This document shows, one piece after another, positions 7,994 through 15,833 of a stretch of DNA of 64,000 bases. Origin of the DNA: Halanaerobium sp. MA284_MarDTE_T2. GTDB taxonomy: Bacteria; Bacillota; Halanaerobiia; Halanaerobiales; Halanaerobiaceae. The DNA is taken from the NCBI RefSeq assembly GCF_003337245.1, contig NZ_QPJE01000005.1, positions 1 through 64,000 on the forward strand, read 5' to 3'. Below the pieces are notes generated by a model. The model worked only from the letters and a program-made list of their open reading frames with translations, was not told the origin of the DNA and did no database searches. Both the position numbers and the translations under genes were made by a program. Numbering within the stretch: position 1 is the first letter of the stretch; every line of letters begins with the position of its first letter.

Positions 7994-8929
7994 ATGAGAT
8001 TAACAATAGCTTTAGGTGGAAATGCTATTTTAAAGCCGGGAGAAAAAGGAAGCTACAGTGAGCAGTTTGCAAATGTTTATTCAACCTGCAGACAGATTGG
8101 ACAGCTGGCCCTTAAAGGGCACGAAATTATCATTACACATGGAAATGGTCCTCAAGTGGGCAATATTTTAATACAGCAGGAGGCTGGAAGCAGCAGAGTA
8201 CCAGCAATGCCTCTTGATGCATGTGGCTCCCAAACACAGGGGTTTATTGGCTATATGATTCAGAACAGCCTTTTTAATATACTAAGAGAACTTGGTTTAG
8301 AGAAAAATGCTGCAGCTGTTGTTACACAGGTTTTAGTAGATAAAAATGATCCAGCCTTTAAAGAACCCAGCAAACCGGTTGGTCCTTTTTTTGATAAAAA
8401 ACATGCAGAAAAAATGATAAATACCAGTGGAGAAACCTGGATTGAAGACAGCGGCCGCGGCTGGAGAAGGGTTGTTGCTTCACCAGAACCGATAAAAATT
8501 ATTGAATCAGAAATTATAAATAGTATAATCGAAAATGGAGAAATAGTAATTGCTTCTGGAGGGGGAGGAATTCCTGTTATTGAAGAAAATGGGCATTTGC
8601 GAGGAGTAGAAGCAGTTATTGATAAGGACAGAGCAGGCTGTATTCTGGCTGAAAACTCTTCCTCAGATCTTTTTTTGATTTTAACTGATGTAGAAAATGC
8701 TATGATAAATTATGGTACAGATAGAGAAAAAAAGATAAAAAAAGCTTCAGTTTCAGATATGGAAGAATATATTAAACAGGGCCAGTTTGGGAATGGTAGT
8801 ATGAAGCCCAAAGTAGAATCTGCGGTCAAATTTGTTAAAGATACCGGAAATAATTCTGTTATAACTTCAATAGAAAAAGTTGTTGAAGCAGCTGAGGGAA
8901 AAGCAGGAACAATTATAACTGAAGATTAA
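7994..8929 (+). CDS. arcC: carbamate kinase
   Basis: A 311-residue amino-acid-kinase-fold enzyme that makes ATP from carbamoyl phosphate and ADP in fermentative arginine, agmatine or purine breakdown. Visible are the N-terminal LGGNAILKPGEKGS, ITHGNGPQVGNIL (about 47-59), IASGGGGIPVI (about 187-197) and FGNGSMKPKVES near 265-276. No ornithine carbamoyltransferase or arginine deiminase is adjacent. The position inside a molybdenum-cofactor region would fit purine catabolism, but that is inference. The start has AUGGAGG-type spacing (TATGGAGG at 7977-7984). Confidence 0.93.
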   Translation: MRLTIALGGNAILKPGEKGSYSEQFANVYSTCRQIGQLALKGHEIIITHGNGPQVGNILIQQEAGSSRVPAMPLDACGSQTQGFIGYMIQNSLFNILRELGLEKNAAAVVTQVLVDKNDPAFKEPSKPVGPFFDKKHAEKMINTSGETWIEDSGRGWRRVVASPEPIKIIESEIINSIIENGEIVIASGGGGIPVIEENGHLRGVEAVIDKDRAGCILAENSSSDLFLILTDVENAMINYGTDREKKIKKASVSDMEEYIKQGQFGNGSMKPKVESAVKFVKDTGNNSVITSIEKVVEAAEGKAGTIITED

Positions 8930-9047
8930 ATTAATATACTAAACAGCAGAATTTAGGATTGAAATAATATATTTTATTTTTCAGATATTTTATTATATTT
9001 TTGTTAATTTAAATGCAAAAGATAAATTACAGAGGAAGGTTTTTATT

Positions 9048-9875
9048 ATGAAAGTATATGCTCTTGTTGGAGCAAGTGGGTCTGGTAAAAGTCACAGAGC
9101 TGGACTTATTGCAAATGAACTTAGAATACCTGTTATTTTAGATGATGGTCTGCTTATTTATGATGGAAAAATACTTGCTGGTAAATCGGCTAAACGAGAA
9201 GACAGTAAAATGGCAGCAATTAGGAGAGCACTTTTTTATGATGATGAGCAGGTCAAAGATGTAAAAAAAGCACTGGAAGATATAGATGCAGACAAAATAC
9301 TGCTTTTGGGAACATCGATAGGAATGGTTGAAAGGATAAACGAAAAATTAGAGCTCAATGGGATAGATGAATATCTGGATATCAAAGATTTTGCATCAGA
9401 AGAAGAAATTAAAAAAGCTATGTCCGTACGGAAAAATGAGGGTAAACATGTTATTCCGGTTCCAACTATTGAAGTTCAGCCAGAATTTCCCGGCTATCTG
9501 CTCCATTCTTTGGAGTTTTTTTTCAAAAAAGGAAATAAAACTATCAAACAGGAGAAAAGTATTGTCAGACCTAAATTTAGTTTTTATGGTAATCTAATTA
9601 TTTTCAATAAAGTGCTGGTAGAGATAGTAGAATATTTTTTAAAGAGAGAAGAATCTATCAGTGATTTCAAAAAATTGAAAATTGATGATAATGATAATGA
9701 TCTTACTATTAATATTTGTCTAGAATTACAGTACGGAGTTTTACTTTCTGAAGTAGTCAAAAATATACAGCATCAGTTAAAAAAAGAAGTAGAAAAATTG
9801 ACTGGTTTGACAGTAAAAAAAATAAATATAGAAGTTTATTCCTTATCTGTTGAGGAGAGATATAAAGATGATTAA
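9048..9875 (+). CDS. P-loop NTPase fused to an Asp23/Gls24-like domain
   Basis: A 275-residue protein in two parts. Residues 1 to about 150 form a nucleotide-binding domain with Walker A GASGSGKS (8-15), DDGLLIYDGKILAGKSAKRE and a LLLGTSIGM strand. Residues about 182-270 resemble Asp23/Gls24 envelope-stress domains: YGNLIIFNKVLVEIVEYFL, then NICLELQYGVLLSEVVKNIQ and VEKLTGLTVKKINIEV. The stop overlaps the start of moaA (ATGATTAA), so the two are translationally coupled. The function is unknown. Asp23 proteins are usually membrane- or envelope-associated, but there is no membrane helix here. Confidence 0.6.
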   Translation: MKVYALVGASGSGKSHRAGLIANELRIPVILDDGLLIYDGKILAGKSAKREDSKMAAIRRALFYDDEQVKDVKKALEDIDADKILLLGTSIGMVERINEKLELNGIDEYLDIKDFASEEEIKKAMSVRKNEGKHVIPVPTIEVQPEFPGYLLHSLEFFFKKGNKTIKQEKSIVRPKFSFYGNLIIFNKVLVEIVEYFLKREESISDFKKLKIDDNDNDLTINICLELQYGVLLSEVVKNIQHQLKKEVEKLTGLTVKKINIEVYSLSVEERYKDD

Positions 9876-10851
9876 AAATGATAGATTAAATGGAATAACA
9901 TATTTAAGAGTTTCTGTTACTGATAGGTGTAATCTGAGGTGTAAATATTGTATGCCGGAAGAAGGTGTTGCAGATAAACCTCACCAGAAAATTTTATCTT
10001 ATGAAGAACTTGAGAAAATAATTTCCGTCTCAGCAGAGCTTGGTGTTACACATATCAGGTTAACTGGTGGAGAACCTCTGGTAAGAAAAGATCTTGATTA
10101 TTTTATAAAAAAAATAGATGAGATTGAACAAATAAAAGATATTTCAATAACAACAAATGGGGTTCTACTTTCAAAGCTGGGAGAAAAATTAAAAAAAGCC
10201 GGTCTGGATAGAGTTAATATTAGTCTCGATACACTGGATCCAGATAAATTTAAATTTATAACCAGAAGGGAAAATTTTTCTGATGTAATAGCAGGAATTG
10301 ATACAGCACTTGCATTAGATTTAAAACCTGTTAAAGTAAATACAGTCTTGATGAAAGATTTTAACTTAGATGAAGTGGAAGAATTTATTAAATTTGTAAA
10401 AGAGAGAGATATTAATCTCAGATTTATTGAATTTATGCCTGTCAGTGGTGATAGTGATCATTCCAAACACTTTTATCCAGTAGAAAAAGTGAAAAAAGAA
10501 TTAGTAGATAAATATAGGCTGCACAAAGTTTCTATGCGGGGTGTCGGTCCGTCTGAAGACTATACTGCTGATGGTTTTAAGGGGAGTATAGGTTTTATTG
10601 CAGCACTTACCCATAAATTTTGCGGTTCCTGCAACAGGTTGCGCCTGACTGCTGATGGGAAGTTGAGGGTTTGTCTTGTTTCTGATAAAGAGCTTATTTT
10701 AAAAAAAGATGGTAAACTGCTTGAAAAGGATAAATTAAAAGAAGCTTTTTTTAAAGCTGTATCCTGTAAACCAAAAGGACATGATTTTCTCGGTGCAAAT
10801 TTAGACATTAATAATATAAAAGAGAGAAAAATGTTTCAAATAGGGGGATAA
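9868..10851 (+). CDS. moaA: GTP 3',8-cyclase MoaA
   Basis: A 327-residue radical SAM enzyme that catalyses the first step of molybdopterin synthesis with MoaC. The N-terminal cluster motif is CNLRCKYC (Cys21, Cys25, Cys28). The second 4Fe-4S motif, CGSCNRLRL with a following VCL, lies near residues 255-275. The protein ends in the conserved Gly-Gly needed for activity. ATG 9868 is chosen behind GAGGAGAG rather than the upstream TTG at 9850, and overlaps the preceding stop by 8 bases. Confidence 0.94.
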   Translation: MIKNDRLNGITYLRVSVTDRCNLRCKYCMPEEGVADKPHQKILSYEELEKIISVSAELGVTHIRLTGGEPLVRKDLDYFIKKIDEIEQIKDISITTNGVLLSKLGEKLKKAGLDRVNISLDTLDPDKFKFITRRENFSDVIAGIDTALALDLKPVKVNTVLMKDFNLDEVEEFIKFVKERDINLRFIEFMPVSGDSDHSKHFYPVEKVKKELVDKYRLHKVSMRGVGPSEDYTADGFKGSIGFIAALTHKFCGSCNRLRLTADGKLRVCLVSDKELILKKDGKLLEKDKLKEAFFKAVSCKPKGHDFLGANLDINNIKERKMFQIGG

Positions 10852-10852
10852 A

Positions 10853-11329
10853 ATGAATAATTTTAGCCATATTGACAAAGAAGGTAAGGCAAAGATGGTA
10901 GATGTATCTAGTAAAGAGGTTACTTTCCGCAGAGCTGTTGCTTCGACAAAAGTTATAATGAAAAAAGAAACACTGAAGAAGATAAAAAATGGGTCTATAG
11001 AAAAAGGAGCTGTTTTGAGTACAGCCAGAATTGCCGGTATTATGGGTGCTAAAAAAACACCATATTTAATTCCTATGTGTCATCAGTTAGAACTGACATC
11101 GATTGATATTGATTTTTCTTTTATCAGTGATAAAGAAATAGAAATAACATGTACTGCAAAAAGCAGCTATAAAACAGGTGTTGAAATGGAAGCATTAATT
11201 GGAGTTTCAACTGCAGCATTAACTATTTATGATATGTGTAAAGCAGTAGATAAAGGTATGGTTATTTCTGATCTTAAACTTATGTATAAATCTGGAGGGA
11301 AGAGTGGGACTTATGAGCGAAAAGAATAA
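10853..11329 (+). CDS. moaC: cyclic pyranopterin monophosphate synthase MoaC
   Basis: A 158-residue enzyme that completes conversion of the MoaA product to cyclic pyranopterin monophosphate. Typical segments are the N-terminal FSHIDKEGKAKMVDVSSKEVT, ARIAGIMGAKKTPYLIPMCH (His near 76) and GVEMEALIGVSTAALTIYDM, KAVDKGM. It begins one base after the moaA stop and overlaps moaB, so moaA-moaC-moaB form one operon. Confidence 0.95.
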   Translation: MNNFSHIDKEGKAKMVDVSSKEVTFRRAVASTKVIMKKETLKKIKNGSIEKGAVLSTARIAGIMGAKKTPYLIPMCHQLELTSIDIDFSFISDKEIEITCTAKSSYKTGVEMEALIGVSTAALTIYDMCKAVDKGMVISDLKLMYKSGGKSGTYERKE

Positions 11330-11819
11330 TAGTTTTATAATAAAAACCGCCGTTTTAACAATCAGTGATAAAGGATCAAAAGGCGAAAGAAAAGATTTGA
11401 GCGGACCAGTGATTAGGGAAATGATGGCAGAAATAGGTGCAGAAATTGTTTGTGCCGATATTATCGCTGATGAGAAAGAAGAAATTAAAGCAGCCATATG
11501 CAGTATTGCTGATGAAGAAAAAGCAGATCTCATTTTAACCACAGGTGGAACCGGATTTGCCAAAAGAGATGTTACACCAGAAGCTACTATGGAAGTTATC
11601 GAAAAAGAAGTGCCTGGACTTCCGGAAAAAATAAGAGCTGATAATATTTCTATTACCCCACAGGCTGCACTTTCAAGGGCCAGGGCAGGAATCAGAAAAA
11701 ATACTTTGATTATTAATTTTCCTGGCAGTCCTAAAGCTGTTAGAGAATGTCTGGAATCAGTTATCAATATTATTCCACATGGAGTAAAAATTTTAAAAGG
11801 AGAAATTACAGAACATTAA
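11304..11819 (+). CDS. MogA/MoaB family molybdopterin adenylyltransferase
   Basis: A protein of about 170 residues with a MoCF-biosynthesis fold that adenylylates molybdopterin before MoeA inserts molybdate. Visible are AVLTISDKGSKGERKDLSGP near the start, LILTTGGTGFAKRDVTPEAT (about 74-93) and NFPGSPKAVRECL. GTG 11304 sits 5 bases after GGAGG; ATG 11313 is the alternative. Both overlap the end of moaC. Whether it acts as MogA or as a MoaB paralogue cannot be told from sequence. Confidence 0.88.
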   Translation: MGLMSEKNNSFIIKTAVLTISDKGSKGERKDLSGPVIREMMAEIGAEIVCADIIADEKEEIKAAICSIADEEKADLILTTGGTGFAKRDVTPEATMEVIEKEVPGLPEKIRADNISITPQAALSRARAGIRKNTLIINFPGSPKAVRECLESVINIIPHGVKILKGEITEH

Positions 11820-11912
11820 ATTAATTGTGCGAAAAAAACATTTTTGATCTGATATCTATGGATGATAAGCAGATTGATCATGTTTATTAGTACATCTATA
11901 AGGAGTGTTACT

Positions 11913-12356
11913 ATGAATGCAAAAATTAAAGCTGTCTGCCGGAGCAAAGAAAAAGGAACCACAAAAAATGAAATAAACAAAGGAGAGCTTATAGAAGATT
12001 TTGGACTTAAAGGTGATGCTCACGCAGGAAATTGGCATCGACAGATAAGTCTTTTGGATAGTTCCAGTATTGATAAAATGAAAAACAGAGGCTGGGAAAT
12101 TAGACCTGGAGATTTTGCAGAAAATATTACAACAGAAGGAATGGAAAATCTCTATAAACTGTCGGTGGGGCAAAAAATTAGAATAAGGAAAGAAATCTTA
12201 CTTGAGATAACTCAAATTGGAAAAAAATGTCATCAAGACTGTGAAATCAGGCAGAAAATTGGTGACTGTGTAATGCCCAGAGAAGGTGTTTTTGCCAAAG
12301 TTATAAAAGGTGGAGAAATAAAACCGGGAGATAAAATAGAGATTTTAGAGAATTAA
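11913..12356 (+). CDS. MOSC domain protein
   Basis: A 147-residue stand-alone MOSC domain, the beta-strand sulfur-carrier domain also found at the C-terminus of Moco sulfurase. FGLKGDAHAGNWHRQISLL, GDFAENITTEG and the Cys in GKKCHQDCEIR are typical of small bacterial MOSC proteins found next to moaB/mogA. ATG 11913 follows AAGGAG at the right distance; the longer frame from 11862 lacks such a site. It probably helps mature or deliver Moco. Confidence 0.87.
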   Translation: MNAKIKAVCRSKEKGTTKNEINKGELIEDFGLKGDAHAGNWHRQISLLDSSSIDKMKNRGWEIRPGDFAENITTEGMENLYKLSVGQKIRIRKEILLEITQIGKKCHQDCEIRQKIGDCVMPREGVFAKVIKGGEIKPGDKIEILEN

Positions 12357-12480
12357 ATTGATTAAAAGTTGAGTTTTGATATATATTGTTACCAATAGAC
12401 ACGGCAGTCAAATTTTTATGCTTTATTTTAAAATTTATCCAAAGATTATTTCACTGCTAAATTTGAGGAGGAAAAATCTG

Positions 12481-14838
12481 GTGAGAAAATATCATGCAAA
12501 AAAAATGGATAAAAAAGCTATTTATCCCTATCAGCCCTGGAAAATAACTGAAGAGGAATTTTTGCTTCATAATAATCACCACAATGAATCTATTTTTTCT
12601 CTTGGAAATGGATATATGGGATTGAGAGGAACAGTTGAAGAAGATTATCCTGGCAGTGAAGAAACTACCACACCAGGATTTTATATTAATGGTGTATATG
12701 CTTCAGAAAAGATTATTTATGGGGAAGAAGCTCCTGATTTACCGGGCTGGGGTCAGACTCTTGTAAATCTTGCTGACTGGAGTGAAATCAATCTTTATAT
12801 AAATGAAGAAAAACTGGATCTTTTAAAAGGGCACGTACTGGATTATAAGAGAGAACTGGATATGAAACAGGCAATTTTGAAGAGAGAATTAGCCTGGGAA
12901 GATCGTCAGGGAAGGCAGATTAAAATTGAAATTCAACGTCTTATTTCGCTAAGCAGAGAACATATAGGTGCAGTTAGATATAAATTTAAACCACTTAATT
13001 TTTCTGGCAAGATAAATATTAACTCTGCTGTAAACGGAGATGTCAGAAACCATCACCATCTGCGAGATAAAGAAGCTCTTAATGTAACAGATAGTGAGAT
13101 CGACACATATAAAGGTTATTTACTGCATGAGGTAAAAAGCACAAAATTTAAAATAGCATATTTTGTAGAACATCTGCTGGATAGCTCTCTTAAAAAAAAT
13201 TGTGAAATAAAGAAAAGATCATCTGATAAAAGAGTTGACTGGATATTTGAAATTAATGCAAGAAAAGGTTCGGAATATATTATTGATAAAATTGCAGGTA
13301 TTAATCACAGCAGTATGAAAGAAGAAAGTCCTCTGAGTGCCGCTCGTGCTTCTGCAGCCAGAGCTTCAATCAGCGGTTTTGAAACTTTAAAACAGGAGCA
13401 GATGGAATTTATGTCAGGGTACTGGCAGGATGTTGATGTTAAAATTGATGGAGATGAAGCACTACAGCAGGCTTTTCGATTTAATGCATTCCATATCCTT
13501 CAGTCGGCTGGCAAAAATGGACGAACAAGTGTGGCTGCAAAAGGATTAAGTGGAGAATATTATGAAGGACATTACTTCTGGGATACAGAAAGTTATGTAC
13601 TTCCCTTTTATGCATTTCAGAGGCCTGAAGTAGCCAGGAATCTTCTTATATATCGCTATAATACTCTGGATAAAGCCCGGAAAAATGCTAAAAAAATGAA
13701 GCTTAAAGGTGCTCTTTTTCCCTGGCGTACAATTAATGGTGAAGAAGCTTCTGGATTTTTTATGGGGTCAACTGTACAGTATCATATTAATGCAGATATT
13801 GCATATGCAGTTAATTTATATTATCAGACAAGCAGAGACCAGGAATTTATGGAAAACTATGGACTGGAAATTTTAATTGAAACTGCCAGAATGTGGCTCA
13901 GTCTGGGGAATTATATCTCTTTCTGTGACAGCCGGTTCTGTTTTAATGTTGTGTGTGGACCTGATGAATATAAACCAGGCGTAAATAATAATGCTTATAC
14001 TAATTTTATGGCTAAATTTAATATAGAAAAGGCAGCAGAAATGGCTGAGAAGATAAAAAAACAGTCACCGGAAAAATTTCAAAAAATAGCTGAAAAGATT
14101 AATTTTAAAATCGATGAAATTGATGAAATGAAAAAAACTGCTGCAGATATTTATCTTCCCTATAATGAAAAAACGAAAATCACTCCACAGGATGATTCTT
14201 TTCTTTATAAAAATCATGTTGAAATTGATGATATTCCGGAAGAAGAATTACCTCTGGTCAAAAACTGGCATCCCCTTATTATCTGGCGATATCAGGTAAT
14301 AAAACAGGCTGATGTTATTTTGTTAATGCTGCAGCTTGGGAATAAATTCAGCCGGGATTTAAAAATAAGAAATTATGATTACTATGAGCCAAAAACAACA
14401 CATGATTCTTCCCTTTCTCCAGCAATTTATAGTATCATAGCCTCTGAAATAGGATATAAAAAACAGGCTTATAAATATTTTATGCAGACAGCAAGGCTGG
14501 ATCTGGATGATTATAATGAAAATGCATATCAGGGCCTTCATATAGCCTGTATGGGAGGAACCTGGCTTGCACTTGTACAGGGATTTGCCGGTATGAGGAT
14601 GTTTAATGATAAATTATATTTTTATCCTTATTTACCAGATGAGTGGGAAAAATATAAGTTCAGGCTGCGTTTTAAAGGAAGTCAGATTGAGGTTACAGTT
14701 AAAAAAGAAAAAGTTAATTATTTTTTAATATCAGGAAACAAGGTAGAGTTTAAACATTTTGATGAAAATATTTATCTGGATAAAAATAATTTAAGCAGAG
14801 AAGTTAAGATAAAAAAATTATTAGATGCTAATACTTAA
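12481..14838 (+). CDS. GH65 family alpha-glucosyl disaccharide phosphorylase
   Basis: A 785-residue cytoplasmic phosphorylase (no signal peptide), the usual GH65 length. It splits an alpha-glucosyl disaccharide with phosphate to beta-glucose 1-phosphate. The N-terminal domain has SLGNGYMGLRGTVEE. The (alpha/alpha)6 barrel has FWDTESYVLPFYAF (about 375-388) and the general-acid region CGPDEYKPGVNNNAYTNF, and the family signature KTTHDSSLSPAIYS lies near 637. GTG 12481 is chosen behind GAGGAGG. The members (maltose, trehalose, kojibiose, nigerose and glucosylglycerol phosphorylases) cannot be told apart here, and no phosphoglucomutase gene is adjacent. Confidence 0.85.
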   Translation: MRKYHAKKMDKKAIYPYQPWKITEEEFLLHNNHHNESIFSLGNGYMGLRGTVEEDYPGSEETTTPGFYINGVYASEKIIYGEEAPDLPGWGQTLVNLADWSEINLYINEEKLDLLKGHVLDYKRELDMKQAILKRELAWEDRQGRQIKIEIQRLISLSREHIGAVRYKFKPLNFSGKININSAVNGDVRNHHHLRDKEALNVTDSEIDTYKGYLLHEVKSTKFKIAYFVEHLLDSSLKKNCEIKKRSSDKRVDWIFEINARKGSEYIIDKIAGINHSSMKEESPLSAARASAARASISGFETLKQEQMEFMSGYWQDVDVKIDGDEALQQAFRFNAFHILQSAGKNGRTSVAAKGLSGEYYEGHYFWDTESYVLPFYAFQRPEVARNLLIYRYNTLDKARKNAKKMKLKGALFPWRTINGEEASGFFMGSTVQYHINADIAYAVNLYYQTSRDQEFMENYGLEILIETARMWLSLGNYISFCDSRFCFNVVCGPDEYKPGVNNNAYTNFMAKFNIEKAAEMAEKIKKQSPEKFQKIAEKINFKIDEIDEMKKTAADIYLPYNEKTKITPQDDSFLYKNHVEIDDIPEEELPLVKNWHPLIIWRYQVIKQADVILLMLQLGNKFSRDLKIRNYDYYEPKTTHDSSLSPAIYSIIASEIGYKKQAYKYFMQTARLDLDDYNENAYQGLHIACMGGTWLALVQGFAGMRMFNDKLYFYPYLPDEWEKYKFRLRFKGSQIEVTVKKEKVNYFLISGNKVEFKHFDENIYLDKNNLSREVKIKKLLDANT

Positions 14839-14852
14839 AGTTGGTGTAATTA

Positions 14853-15731
14853 ATGGATTCTAAAAAGAAAATATATATATTATTATCAGTTGGGATTTTT
14901 TTTCTCTCACTTTCTGGTATCTTAATTAAAGTTGCTGATGCACCACCACTTATTATAGCTTTTTACCGCATGTTTTTTGCGGTACTGCTGTTGACACCGT
15001 ATTTTTTAATAAAACACAGCGATAAACTGTACTATTTTTTGGATTATCGGCCGGCACTGGTTGGTTTTCTGCTGGCTCTTCATTTTATATTCTGGATAAC
15101 ATCAATTGAGTATACGGATATTTCTAATTCAGTAATATTTGTTGCTTTACAGCCCCTTTTTACTATAATTTTAGAATATTTATTTGCCAGAGATGATCTG
15201 AGACAGGGTGTAGTTGCAGGGATAATATTTTCTATTATTGGTAGTATTATAATTAGTATTGGAGATCTGCATATGCTTCAGAGCAAAGTGTTTGGAGATC
15301 TTTTGGCATTAACTGCTGCACTTTTTGCAGCTTCATATCTATTTATCGGCCGAGGAGTTAGAAAAGAGCTTGACTATTTTCCATATTTATATATTCTTTA
15401 TACATATTCAGCTCTTTTTTTAGCTGCCGGTGTTTTTCTGCTGGATATTCCTTTTGGAGGCTATGGAACTATTAATTATCTGATATTCTTTTCTCTTGCA
15501 GCAGGACCAACACTAATTGGACATTCGATTCTCAATTATTCAGTTAGATTTATTCCTACCTCAATAGTATCTTTATCTATTTTAGGAGAACCCATTTTGA
15601 CCACGTTTTTTGCCTGGATCCTGCTGGGAGAAAAAGTTATGATTACAACACTTGCAGGTGGGAGTTTTATACTTTTAGGAATATATATGGCAGTTTCTTA
15701 TGAAAGCAGAAAAAATAAAGAAATAATTTAA
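14853..15731 (+). CDS. EamA/DMT family transporter
   Basis: A 292-residue integral membrane protein with about ten hydrophobic helices arranged as two EamA repeats. The second repeat contains the usual ...SILGEPILTTFFAWILLGE motif near 245-263. Such drug/metabolite superfamily permeases export small metabolites; the substrate is unknown. It lies 14 bases after the GH65 gene. Its ribosome site is weak (GGTG). Confidence 0.85.
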   Translation: MDSKKKIYILLSVGIFFLSLSGILIKVADAPPLIIAFYRMFFAVLLLTPYFLIKHSDKLYYFLDYRPALVGFLLALHFIFWITSIEYTDISNSVIFVALQPLFTIILEYLFARDDLRQGVVAGIIFSIIGSIIISIGDLHMLQSKVFGDLLALTAALFAASYLFIGRGVRKELDYFPYLYILYTYSALFLAAGVFLLDIPFGGYGTINYLIFFSLAAGPTLIGHSILNYSVRFIPTSIVSLSILGEPILTTFFAWILLGEKVMITTLAGGSFILLGIYMAVSYESRKNKEII

Positions 15732-15833
15732 TTATTTTTACGGCTGGACATTGTTCTTATAAAGATATAAAATAATGATTGAAGAGAAAAGTTGCTTAAA
15801 ATTATAATTATATTAATACAGGGAGGTATTATT

